From Trichomonas vaginalis G3 (Eukaryota > Parabasalia > Trichomonadida > Trichomonadidae): 64,000 bases of DNA. The stretch lies in contig NC_067203.1 of assembly GCF_026262505.1 (NCBI RefSeq), forward strand, positions 3,844,001 through 3,908,000, read 5' to 3'. The notes below the pieces were generated by a model. It did not search any database. It was given only the letters and a program-made list of their open reading frames with translations, and had not been told where the DNA came from. How positions within the stretch are numbered: position 1 is the stretch's first letter; each line of letters begins with the position of its first letter. This document shows positions 1 to 9,066 of the stretch, one piece after another. Both the position numbers and the translations under genes were made by a program.

Positions 1-60
1 TTTTGACAAGCTCATTTTACATCGGTTAAAGTTTTAATTTTGTTTTTTATCTGCAGTCAA

Positions 61-321
61 ATGACTCAGGCAAGCCCTACTGACAAGACCCAAGGGGTCA
101 TAGATGTTGAAGCATTGAAGAAAGAAATTCGCGAGCAAATTTTATCCGAACTGAAGGAACAAAAACAAGAACAAAAGCCAGAGAGACCAAAAAGAAAACT
201 TAGTGAAAAACAACTTGCTGCATTAGCTGCTGGAAGACAAAAGAACCCAAGACTACTGGCGAAAAAAGCTAGAGAAGAAGCTGAAGCAAAAGCTAAAGAA
301 GCTGAAGCAAAGAAAGAGTAA
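61..321 (+). CDS. Small lysine/glutamate-rich protein of the Polinton
   Basis: This 86-residue protein starts at the ATG at 61. The open frame extends further upstream but has no ATG there. It is strongly charged. Its middle (KEQKQEQKPERPKRK) and its Ala-Lys-Glu-rich tail suggest a helical or coiled-coil, possibly nucleic-acid-binding protein. It lies 24 bp upstream of the next gene on the same strand. I recognise no family, so a DNA-condensing or scaffold role is only a guess from composition. Confidence 0.55.
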   Translation: MTQASPTDKTQGVIDVEALKKEIREQILSELKEQKQEQKPERPKRKLSEKQLAALAAGRQKNPRLLAKKAREEAEAKAKEAEAKKE

Positions 322-345
322 ATGTGTTATTTTTATCGGAACTAA

Positions 346-1203
346 ATGTATAGACAAATACCTTTATCTGTTGCGTTCAGTAGTGAAAACCCTGACGTCA
401 AAATAAAGGGGAACAGAGTAACGTTTAAGTTTCCAACAGACTGGATTGTGAACATAAATGAAGAGAAGTACATTGGCATAACAAATATGTATATAACACG
501 TGCTTTCAGAAAGGTTGACTTTATACTTCAAGTCGAGATAGAAAATGACGAACAGTCTTTAAGCGTCCAAAACATTCACATATACAAATACTTTAAAAAC
601 AGTACGACGTTAGAAGACTGTATAATTACATTTTACGAAAATTTTCAAAAGAAGTTCAACATTGAAGTACAAACTTTACAGCCTTTACGTGATTTTCTTG
701 CAGAACTGAAAGAAGAAGGAATTGTAGAAAGATTAATAGCTTTTCATTACGAGTTTGTACCAAATGAAGATGGAACTCATGACTGTCAATTCATTGTATT
801 CTCACCATTCAATGAAGTCGCTAAAGAGAAAAAAAATCCATTACGTATAAGATTTCAAATCTCTGAACCAAGTGATGATTTCAAGAATGTTTTCAATTAT
901 GATGCAATGCTTCCGAGGAAAAATGAATTTTCCGAAATTAGATTTCCAGGTATTTGGGATAGAAAGCAAGCTATATTATATTCAAACTTAAGTAAGGGAG
1001 TTGAAAATGAGTTCATTGGTCATACAAGAACTTCACCACTTCCTAACCCTAAATACTATAAATTAACTGGCTTCAATCGTGAGTTTTGGATAGACATGTT
1101 CTCCACTCATGACCATAAAGCACCAGTGTTCTTACCTCCAGACCATAAGGACTGTCTCTACATTGAAGCACAACTCTTAAACTCTACCATCGCAGTATTG
1201 TAA
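346..1203 (+). CDS. Polinton protein of unknown function, candidate structural protein
   Basis: This 285-residue protein starts at ATG 346 and runs open to TAA. It is rich in beta-prone segments. An N-terminal block reads FKFPTDWIVNINEEKYIGI. The C-terminus has the order PNPKYYKLTGF, then PVFLPP, then CLYIEAQLL. Both blocks resemble parts of the decayed frame at 16309-17171, so the two look like paralogues. The C-terminal pattern of a beta strand, a proline and a final hydrophobic strand also recalls the ends of the proteins at 13352 and 21346. A capsid-associated jelly-roll role is an inference. The family is not recognised with certainty. Confidence 0.6.
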   Translation: MYRQIPLSVAFSSENPDVKIKGNRVTFKFPTDWIVNINEEKYIGITNMYITRAFRKVDFILQVEIENDEQSLSVQNIHIYKYFKNSTTLEDCIITFYENFQKKFNIEVQTLQPLRDFLAELKEEGIVERLIAFHYEFVPNEDGTHDCQFIVFSPFNEVAKEKKNPLRIRFQISEPSDDFKNVFNYDAMLPRKNEFSEIRFPGIWDRKQAILYSNLSKGVENEFIGHTRTSPLPNPKYYKLTGFNREFWIDMFSTHDHKAPVFLPPDHKDCLYIEAQLLNSTIAVL

Positions 1204-1265
1204 AATCTACGCTAGCGGCTTATTTTTATCACGAATGACCTCATTGCTGACAAAAATAAATGACC

Positions 1266-2675
1266 TCAGAACTTCAACTTACGAATAAAGCTTGTTTTAG
1301 TCGTTATTGAGAAGTTAAACTTTTCAGCAAAGCAAGGACTAGAAGACTTACATAAGTCAAATCCAATCTCTTGACCATCATGAAGTGCTTTGTAAAGTTT
1401 CATTAAACTGAACTCAGAGTCTTTGTCATATGTTCCAACAGGTATGTGAATGTTCTTATCTTCATTGTAATAGCATTGTATAGCTTCAGGAAACATTTCA
1501 TTAGCTGTTAAAGCAAGGACGTCTTGTTTGACACCTATGCAACGTGCATGGAATGCAACTTCATTTAAATCATTCGTGAGTAAGTCTATGTAGGTCTTCT
1601 TTCCACAAAATATTGACTTGTATGCTAAACTTTGTTTTCCAGGTGTTATTTCTGCGAAGTCAGAATGAAATTGACCAAGGTTCTTTCCTATAAGTTCGCG
1701 ACCGTATCTCTTCTTAAACTCTGCTGCAAGCTTTGGGATGTCTTCATTGAAAATATGCATGCTATCACAGTCCTGGTAAAATATTTGAAGTCCCATATCT
1801 TCAGCAGTACAGAATACTTCATTCATAATACGTTTTGGCATAGATAGAATATTAACACCAAGTGGACAGAAGTTAAAGTGTCTGCAAATGCTTTTCGTTA
1901 GCTTGAAAATAGTTTTATCTGAACCATCCAAACCTTCGAACTTCACTATATGGTTGTAGTTTCTGATGGCATATCTTATAGCATCTTTGTCATTTACTAT
2001 GGTTATTTTTGACTCAATAGGAGATAGAATAGTTTTGCCATAAATACTGTTCAGAATGAGCTTTATATTTTCTTGCAAAGGATTTCCTTCTTTCTTATAC
2101 TTTAACCTTAACTCAAACAACTTCTTTACTTCATCTCTTATTCTAATATCTCTGTTTCAATCGTAATAGTATCCTTGCAACACTTTACATTTGACACCTT
2201 GATATTTTATGAGGTCTTGTAATGTTATATGGTCAACATACATTAAACAGCAAGTGTTTGAACTTCTGGGAACGTTAAGTTCTGGATTTAGTTCAGGGTC
2301 ACAAACTATTAAAGGAAAGTGTCTATGTATTCCAATCTCTGTTATCTTAATGAGAACAAAGAAGCCAGACATAAACTTTTCACCAATGGGTTCCTTTTGG
2401 TCGTCATCGAATAAATGTCTCATGAGATACTCTGTGCTTAACATTTCTTTCTTCATAACCTTTGGAATACCTTCTAAAGTATAAAGTCTTGCTATAGCGG
2501 ATGGATATAATGAAACAGCGTCGAAATCAGCAATGAGTTTCTTTTCGCTCTTTTGTTTCATGTTATCTGACAGCATACATCTTCCACCTTGAATATAGCG
2601 TGAAATAAATTCTCTTGGTTTATTTGAGAGGTCATATAAATTTCCATTCGGGAAGTACACTCTGTTCTCAAACAA
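1266..2675 (-). pseudogene. Polinton family B DNA polymerase, C-terminal block
   Basis: This block carries the palm-domain motifs of protein-primed family B polymerases: motif A as DFDAVSLYPSAI, motif B as LILNSIYGKT and motif C as YQDCDSMHI. It lies directly left of the mariner insertion. The N-terminal part of the same polymerase is on the other side (3958-6351). In Polintons this enzyme replicates the element from its terminal repeats using a protein primer. The gene is broken by the mariner plus about one further break. Confidence 0.92.
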
Positions 2676-2884
2676 TTTGTTAGCAATATAGGGTGTCCAA
2701 AGGTGCGTTTAGCACAGCGCTCTATATGAGACTATTAAAGGAGATATATGCTGATTATAAATATATAATAAAAAATATGAATATATGTATATGATGAGTA
2801 TGTTGTATTTTGGCGCCATGCCGGGATATAAAATGAATTTTGAGACAAGAGGCGGTTTCGCGGGAAATTTTGGCGGGATTTTTT

Positions 2885-2890
2885 TCATTT
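2885..2890 (+). promoter_or_regulatory. Initiator-like motif of the mariner transposase
   Basis: TCATTT matches the Trichomonas initiator pattern TCAYTW. It places the transcript start 9 bp before the ATG at 2896. This supports that ATG over the earlier in-frame ATG at 2785, which would precede the transcript start. Confidence 0.55.
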
Positions 2891-2895
2891 TTTTA

Positions 2896-3912
2896 ATGAA
2901 TCATAAAGAAAATATCCTCGCTCTTGCAAAAAAATGCAAAGACTGTAAAAAAATCTACGAGACATTGGTAAAATGCTTCGGTATGGATGCTCCTAGCTAT
3001 TCCACTGTAACGTATCATGTTAGGATGTATCACTTCATGAACAAAAAGGCGCCCATCATAAAAATTGACAAAAAATCGCCGGATCAAAGAAAAATCAAAG
3101 CAATTCTTCAAGCGCTAGATGAAGACCCAAGAGCATCACTCAGAAGGATAGAGGAGATGACAAAGATACCACGTACAACAGTCAGTTATTATCTGCACAA
3201 TTATTTGAACTACAAACTAGCGTATACACGTTGGGTTCCGCACAACCTTAATTCAGTTCAAAAAAAATCTAGAGTCCAATCTTCGAAAGAGCTCCTCTCT
3301 ATATTGGGTGCGTATCAATCCAAGAAGTTTCGCTTTTTAGTAACAGGGGACGAGTCTTGGTTTCAATATGCAACAGAAGCCAAAATCATGTGGATCCCGA
3401 AGGATGAAAATCCGCAAACATTCCCGAAGAAAAAAATTGACACACCAATGATGATGTTGTCGGTTTTTTGGGGCGTGAATGGCATCATCGCAATTGATAT
3501 TCTTCAAAAACCTAATACGATGAATGCTCAGTATCTAATTGACAATGTTCTTACTCAAATTATCAATTCTGATGAGTTTGAGAAATCCAAACAACAAAAA
3601 CAAAAGTTTGCAATTCATTTTGATAATTCAAGAGTTCACAAAAGTCATAAGGTAATGAATTACTTGTTGGAAAACAATGTCAAAGTTGTTCCAAACCCAA
3701 TTTATTCACCTGATATTGCACCCTCTGACTTTTATTTATTCGGCACGCTAAAAAAGAGAGCTGAAGGACGCGAATTCGCGAGTCCAGATGATCTTGAAAA
3801 TTTTGTAAGAGAGCAATTTGAGCAATTTTCTCATGATGATTTAAAGCGTGTCTTTCAAGCCTGGATCGATCGCTGCGAACGCGTGATTGAATCCAATGGT
3901 GATTATATTTAA
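2896..3912 (+). CDS. Mariner transposase (D,D34D)
   Basis: This 338-residue transposase starts MNHKENILALAKK. The N-terminal half has helix-turn-helix-like DNA-binding segments (residues ~1-110, including RIEEMTKIPRTTVSYYL). The catalytic DDE/D core follows: first Asp in VTGDESWF, second in HFDNSRVHKS, third in YSPDIAPSDFYLFG. There are 34 residues between the second and third, the mariner D,D34D signature. The frame is uninterrupted and all three acidic residues are present, so the copy could be active. The frame is open further upstream to 2785, but the initiator-like motif at 2885 argues for the start used here. Confidence 0.95.
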   Translation: MNHKENILALAKKCKDCKKIYETLVKCFGMDAPSYSTVTYHVRMYHFMNKKAPIIKIDKKSPDQRKIKAILQALDEDPRASLRRIEEMTKIPRTTVSYYLHNYLNYKLAYTRWVPHNLNSVQKKSRVQSSKELLSILGAYQSKKFRFLVTGDESWFQYATEAKIMWIPKDENPQTFPKKKIDTPMMMLSVFWGVNGIIAIDILQKPNTMNAQYLIDNVLTQIINSDEFEKSKQQKQKFAIHFDNSRVHKSHKVMNYLLENNVKVVPNPIYSPDIAPSDFYLFGTLKKRAEGREFASPDDLENFVREQFEQFSHDDLKRVFQAWIDRCERVIESNGDYI

Positions 3913-3957
3913 ATAAACTTTATATATATGTAACTTGTTTATTTCTATTCGCAGTAT

Positions 3958-6351
3958 TCAGGTTTGTGCTAAACACACCTTTGGACACCCTATAGAACAA
4001 ATACTAACGTAGTCATAAACGTTTAAATCAAATTCTTTTAATATATCATTTCTGAACTTAACAAAACCTTCTCTTAAAATCCTTACATCTTGTTTGCAAT
4101 AAAATGAGCTATATTTTTCTAAATCGAAATGGTTTTCATCTATTCTGCAGTTTTCGATTAAATCTATGTTTTTCATGAACGTATCCGCATCCTGGATAAA
4201 CTTACACGCTTCAGAAATGACACCAGTTCTGTTGTCATTTGCTAACAAAACACTGCTGTAGTAGTTGTATGGAAATACTTCTTTCGGTCCTGTTTGTAAG
4301 TTAAACATTTCAGGAAATAGTTTAAGCTTCTTATTTATAACACTGTAAGAGTCTTTTATAATAATTGCCCTTCCTTTATATAAGCCAGTTATTTGCATTG
4401 TTCGTGAACCTTTAATGATGGGAGTTCCTTTCACTTCTGTCATGTGTCTTAAGATGAAGTTTATATCATAACTGAGGTTATGGAAATATATTAAACTCTT
4501 GTCAGGAAGTCGCTCCAAAAATTCTGTTGCACAGTTCTGACCCCAAATGCTTTCACTCACTGAACCATCTTCACTGTCATAACAGATGTTAAAAGCTTTA
4601 TGAAAGCCATCGGTACTGCACTCAAAGTCAGCAAAGAAAACATGCTCAGGAATGAACTTACATTTAGCTTTATTTACTTCTTTTGACTCGGCTTTCTTCT
4701 TCAGTTGTACACAATACTTTGGAGCATATGTCAAATCTTTAAATGGTGCAAGGTTCTGTTTATATAAGTCAGTCGTATATGTGAAAAATTCTCCATAAGA
4801 AATAGGTTCGAAATATTTGCACTCCCACAATGTTTTCATAACATCCCATAACGGTGTTGTTCTATCATAACGAACAATAAATTTGTTCTCTCTCTTTGTA
4901 TAAATCTTCATCTGTTTCTCAATGTTCATTCCACCACAAGCTTTGAGAATTTCTTTATAATTTATGATAAAATATGTTGTCATAGGTAATCTTTCATTTA
5001 GCATGTAGTGGTCTTCAACAAGAAGTAAGTCAATAGTTCGAATAGTTTCACATTCTTTTGGTATGTATCTCTTTATTTCATTATGTCTTGAGTCATTGAA
5101 GTAACCAATGGTAACATTAAATGCTATACCTGTTGCGTCAGAAATTTCTTGTACTTTACTTTGAGGAAAGTCTCTAACACGAATGACTTCTCTCATGTGG
5201 TCAATAGTTTCTTCATTTACTCCAGCCTGAATGCAAGCATAAACGAAGCAGTTATCTTCTGTTATAAGTGTTGCAGTTCTTTTGTTCAGTTCATTGAAGA
5301 TTTGGTAGCGTTCAAGATTTATAGGTAAGGTGCAAAGATACTTCCAGAACTGACCGCTTCTCTTCTTATAAAACTTCTTTTCACCATTATCTTTCCAAAA
5401 GCTTTCTATAAGTGCTGGGTTTCCTGTTTGCTTAAGAGCTTCCAAAATGGCTTTCTGGTCATTTGTCAGTGTGCTTTCATCTCTATATGGTCTCTTTTTT
5501 GGTTTGCCTTTCTTTACATCTGACATCGTTAAGCCTTCATATTCTGTTAAATCATACATCTTTATTTCGGTAAGATTCTTTATGTTTGTCAAGAAGAAGT
5601 CATAGTGCATTTCAACAATACCTGCAGCATTTGCTTCTATCTCTGATATAAAGTTCTCCTTCAAGAGCTGATGTAGTAATGTTCCAATATTATTGAGGTT
5701 TAACGTAGAACATTCATACTTTCCACCAAGTTTATAACATACCATCCATCTCTGTTGTGAGTTTATTTTAATTTTCTCTAAGAGTCTCATGAAAACCTTA
5801 CCGAAATGTTTGTGTAAGTAGTCTCTGTTTGGTTCATCTAAAGCTTCGATGTTAAAGTCAATGAGTCTATTGCCTGACTTCACATTTCTCTTCCTATTCT
5901 CTTCATCTTTCTTTAACCATCTCTCACCTTCTTTTGGTTTGTCGTCAATGGAACGAATGACATCGTTAGCTTTGCGAACTTGTTCTATAGCGCTCTTAAA
6001 CATCTCTCTTCTCTGTTGTTTCAGTGTGTCGTCTCTTCTTCTTGTTTCACCAACGTTTGCATTTGTTATGTCAAACATTTCTCTTCTTACTTCATGAGGT
6101 ACTGAACGTCTATGATATAAGTCAATAACAATGTCATTTAAAGGAAATGCTCTTGCATGGACTTCGTCCTCGCCGCGTTGCCGCTTTATGAACTCATGAA
6201 TTCTATCATAAGTTATTTCACCATTGTAGTCATTGAGGATGTCAGCGAGTGCTTTTTTGTTTGTTGCGTAATGCTTTGCAACATCTATATTAGCTTCTGT
6301 AAGAAGTTGTTTTATTTCCGAGTGTTCTAACTTAGACAACTTCCGATACAT
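3958..6351 (-). pseudogene. Polinton family B DNA polymerase, N-terminal and exonuclease block
   Basis: This long open block (~797 residues) starts MYRKLSKLEHSEIKQLL. The first ~500 residues are a divergent N-terminal region of the kind that carries the terminal protein in protein-primed polymerases. The 3'-5' exonuclease follows: Exo I as FADFECSTDG and Exo II as YFHNLSYDINFIL. Polymerase motifs lie across the mariner at 1266-2675. The last codons at the 3' edge run into the mariner's terminal repeat. The gene is split by that insertion. Confidence 0.92.
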
Positions 6352-6440
6352 CTTTAGTAGGAAATAAAAAAATATTTTTTGAAAAAATTAGATTAGATTT
6401 TTTAAGTTATTTTTCAAAATAATTTAATATTTTTATTTTA

Positions 6441-6914
6441 ATGAAACACATGCAAGATTGCAAGTTCTTTTCATACAATGCTCTCGCTACTGCCATCAAG
6501 AATGAGTTCAATAATGCTTCAAATGTTAATGTTATCTTTAACAAGAAGTTTGTGAAAGAATCTAAGTTTGGTCAGTATGTCAGACCATTAGCTATCGTCA
6601 TTGACCGCAAACGTTATACTTCACAAGAGTTAGCAGTAGTTTTGAAACAAAAGAGTTTCTTCGTGAATGTCAAAGATACTCATTATACTGTCATAAAGAA
6701 CTCTAACGTTGACTTCTTCAGTATTGCTTTAAATCTTTCCGAACAGAAAGAATATAAGAAGGGTGAAACAAATGTGAAATATTATCCTTCAGCTCTGAAG
6801 ACAATAACGAACAAAGATGTTATACAGAAATTCTTACCAAAGGTTGAAGAAGCTTCTATTGACATTGACGAAGGAAGTGAAATGGTTGAAGAAATTGACC
6901 CCGAAGCTTTATAA
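6441..6914 (+). CDS. Polinton protein of unknown function
   Basis: This 157-residue protein starts at ATG 6441, divergent from the polymerase gene with an AT-rich 89-bp gap. It is basic in the first two thirds (FNKKFVKESKFGQYVRP) and ends in an acidic tail (SIDIDEGSEMVEEIDPEAL). I recognise no family. Its position beside polymerase may suggest a replication-associated role, but nothing in the sequence proves it. Confidence 0.55.
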   Translation: MKHMQDCKFFSYNALATAIKNEFNNASNVNVIFNKKFVKESKFGQYVRPLAIVIDRKRYTSQELAVVLKQKSFFVNVKDTHYTVIKNSNVDFFSIALNLSEQKEYKKGETNVKYYPSALKTITNKDVIQKFLPKVEEASIDIDEGSEMVEEIDPEAL

Positions 6915-6929
6915 GAAAATTTATTTTTG

Positions 6930-7000
6930 AATAACTGATGGTGTCACCACGTCACTATGTCACCACGTCACCATGTGTCACCAGGTTAATTAACTTCTCT
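6930..7000. repeat. Short GTCACCACGTCAC-type tandem repeat
   Basis: About five imperfect copies of a GTCACCA(C/T)GTCAC-like unit follow the 157-residue gene immediately. They look like slippage-generated sequence and have no coding potential. Confidence 0.7.
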
Positions 7001-7054
7001 TAAAAATGATGACAACATGACATTTTGACAACACAGCAGGATTAATGCAAAAAT

Positions 7055-7275
7055 GAATGTTATCGTTAATGTTATCGTTTATGTTATCGTTAATGTTATC
7101 GTTTATGTTATCGTTAATGTTATCAGTGTCGAACATAATTGACATGGAGCATTTATGTTATCGTTAATGTTATCGTTAATGTTATCGTTTATGTTATCGT
7201 TAATGTTATCGTTAATGTTATCGTTTATGTTATCGTTAATGTTATCGTTTATGTTATCGTTAATGTTATCGTTTA
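7055..7275. repeat. 12-bp tandem array GTTATCGTTAAT / GTTATCGTTTAT
   Basis: Some 16 to 17 units of 12 bp occur here. Two unit types (ending TAAT or TTAT) partly alternate. The array is broken once by a non-repeat segment (about 7122-7152) that contains GACATGGAGCATTTATG. A related segment recurs at 7348-7364. Confidence 0.9.
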
Positions 7276-7402
7276 TGGAAACAATTAAATGGTAAAAACA
7301 AAATAAACTTGACGATCAGACGATTCTCTCTTCGTCAATTATGTTCGACATGGAGCGTTTATGGAAACAATTAAATGGTAAAAACAAAATAAACTTGACG
7401 AA
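7272..7402. repeat. Direct repeat pair downstream of the 12-bp array
   Basis: The segment at 7272-7316, beginning GTTTATGGAAACAATTAAAT, is repeated almost exactly at 7358-7402. The unit includes TAAACTTGACGA at its end. With the array it fills the gap between the divergent gene block and the 3' end of the KilA-N gene. Confidence 0.85.
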
Positions 7403-7468
7403 GGGTTTTGTTTTTTATCATGGTTTTCTCCACTATGGTCCTAACGTGGCACCCGACGAGATTTTTTT

Positions 7469-8254
7469 TCATTCTTCCTCTTTGAAGTTGTCGAAATATT
7501 CTGTTATTTTTTCCTTCAGTAATGTTAAGTCTTCTTTGAATGTAAGTATTGTGCAACCTTTGATGTCATAGTGTGTTTCAGGAAGAGTATTTTTGACAAT
7601 TTCCTTTATTTGTTCATTCGGTGTCATTGAAATCGGTAAGTTTTCACGATAGAACCAGTTTCTGTCAGATTTATATATCTTAGCTAAGTCGTAAAAGCTC
7701 TTGTTGTTTCTTCTCACTAAATGCAACATAACCATATCTCTGTCTTCTTCTTTCTCCAACTCTTCAGTATATATCATATACTTATAACTCTTTTCCTTTC
7801 CTTTTGGTACTGAACGCGGTATTCTTTTCTGTATGCTTTTGTCTTTGGATTCAATGACTTCATCTTTTGCTTTATATAGTTCATCTAACATCATGAAAAT
7901 ATAACAAGCATAACGAGGTGAAGCCCACATTGCTACAGCGTTTACTAAAAGTCTATGAACATAATAACCTTTCAAACCAGGAGCCAAATTCTTGCGATTT
8001 TCATACGGAATCTCTTCATTCTGCAAAGCAATCATATGAGGAAATTCTTCTAAAAGTTCTTTTGTCTGTTGGTTTTCAAACCAATGATATGCTTGCTTTG
8101 TAGAACGAAGAGCATTCAAAATACTTTGCATTTGGTACATATCGTCTTTGACTAAACGAATGAGACGTAACTGTTTGTTATACTGTATGTACTCGTATTC
8201 TTCATTTATGGCTTCATGAACGATAGCAGTTGTTGTGTTCTCTGATGTTGACAT
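7469..8254 (-). CDS. KilA-N domain protein 1 of the Polinton
   Basis: The ATG at 8254 gives MSTSENTTTAIVHEAI, about 261 residues. A KilA-N-like core spans about residues 55-135 and includes GLKGYYVHRLLVNAVAMWASPRY, matching the 'YVHP..A..IAMWISP' signature of this viral DNA-binding fold. The C-terminal part (YKYMIYTEELEKEEDRD onward) resembles extensions seen in large DNA virus KilA-N proteins. It shares a near-identical 25-bp leader with the next KilA-N gene, so the two are probably co-regulated. A role in DNA binding or regulation is inferred from the fold. Confidence 0.8.
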   Translation of the reverse strand: MSTSENTTTAIVHEAINEEYEYIQYNKQLRLIRLVKDDMYQMQSILNALRSTKQAYHWFENQQTKELLEEFPHMIALQNEEIPYENRKNLAPGLKGYYVHRLLVNAVAMWASPRYACYIFMMLDELYKAKDEVIESKDKSIQKRIPRSVPKGKEKSYKYMIYTEELEKEEDRDMVMLHLVRRNNKSFYDLAKIYKSDRNWFYRENLPISMTPNEQIKEIVKNTLPETHYDIKGCTILTFKEDLTLLKEKITEYFDNFKEEE

Positions 8255-8272
8255 TACTGTCTTTACATACAA
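8248..8272 (-). promoter_or_regulatory. Shared leader of the KilA-N genes, copy 1
   Basis: These 25 bp span the start codon. They are identical to 8947-8971 at the second KilA-N gene, although the coding sequences differ beyond the start. Gene-strand core: GTATGTAAAGACAGTAATG. Confidence 0.7.
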
Positions 8273-8341
8273 GATAAAAATTTTTGTTAGGAAAAAATTA
8301 GCGTTATTTTCTGACTTTCACAAAAGACAAAAATAAACGCT

Positions 8342-8953
8342 TTACATGTATTTTTCAGCAACTTCGTCAAATAATTTTATAGCTTTATCTATCTCATCTA
8401 CTTCAAACGTTTCTTTACCTTTTATGGGAGCACCATACATTTTCTCAAACTTTTCGAGTAGTTCTGTTTCTGCGGCTCTCATATCATTAACGAACACAAC
8501 CTTGACTCTATTGACTATAGAGTCATATCTTTGAGTTATATTATATGTTCTTACTATCTTATATCTCTTTGTATTGAAGTCCTTCGGTTTCTGAACGATG
8601 TAAAGTAAGCCTTCACTGCAACGTTCTGAGTCGAATGAACCATAAGTTATGAAGTTATATCCAACAACAGGGTCAATCCACAGAAGAATTATTGGTATAA
8701 GACTTTTGTCAATGAGATATGCTGTGGTTCCATAGAATCTTACCGATATCATGAGCTCAGGATTTCTTGTCAAAATTTTCTGAGTAGAAGCAATTCTAAC
8801 CCAGTCCTTTGTTTTCTTTCCAGAAGGTGTTATAATGTCTGACAAAGAATATTTGTTGTATTTCTTACAGTATCTTACGTTTAAATCACCAATTCTAACC
8901 ACTTTGGTGTCATTGTCAATCTTTCTTACTGTTTCAAACTCAATGTTTGACAT
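8342..8953 (-). CDS. KilA-N domain protein 2 of the Polinton
   Basis: The ATG at 8953 gives MSNIEFETVRKID, about 203 residues. The KilA-N features are YSLSDIITPSGKKTKDW, then STQKILTRNPEL, then YGTTAYLIDKSLIPIILLWI. It is divergent from the first KilA-N protein, so the pair is an old duplication or two separate acquisitions. It lies directly upstream on the same strand and has the same leader. Function beyond DNA binding is not evident. Confidence 0.78.
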   Translation of the reverse strand: MSNIEFETVRKIDNDTKVVRIGDLNVRYCKKYNKYSLSDIITPSGKKTKDWVRIASTQKILTRNPELMISVRFYGTTAYLIDKSLIPIILLWIDPVVGYNFITYGSFDSERCSEGLLYIVQKPKDFNTKRYKIVRTYNITQRYDSIVNRVKVVFVNDMRAAETELLEKFEKMYGAPIKGKETFEVDEIDKAIKLFDEVAEKYM

Positions 8954-8971
8954 TACTGTCTTTACATACAA
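8947..8971 (-). promoter_or_regulatory. Shared leader of the KilA-N genes, copy 2
   Basis: This is the second copy of the 25-bp leader described at 8248-8272, again overlapping the start codon. Exact conservation of this upstream sequence between otherwise divergent genes points to a promoter or recently copied leader. Confidence 0.7.
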
Positions 8972-9066
8972 AATAAAAAAATAAATAAAAATAAAACTAA
9001 CTTTATTTTTATCTTTTATGAAAATTCATGAAATTTGGTCATTTTTCAGCAACAAAATGAAAAAGT

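Larger units (their letters stand above)
2691..3990 (+). mobile_element. Tvmar1: Tvmar1-type mariner transposon, complete, nested in Polinton polymerase
   Basis: The element is exactly 1300 bp between TA dinucleotides at 2689-2690 and 3991-3992, the target duplication expected for Tc1/mariner. The inverted terminal repeats (2691-2716 and 3965-3990) both begin GGGTGTCCAAAGGTG and match over about 26 bp with one difference. It carries one uninterrupted transposase gene. Size, terminal sequence and host context fit the known Tvmar1 family of T. vaginalis. It lies antisense within the Polinton polymerase gene, so it inserted after the Polinton. Confidence 0.95.

Noticed and set aside
7055-7275. 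CRISPR-like array
   Set aside because: The units are contiguous 12-mers without unique spacers. It is a simple tandem repeat.
8248-8271. GTATGT in the KilA-N leader as a Trichomonas 5' splice site
   Set aside because: No ACTAACACACAG-type 3' site follows, and the downstream frame starts with a good ATG.
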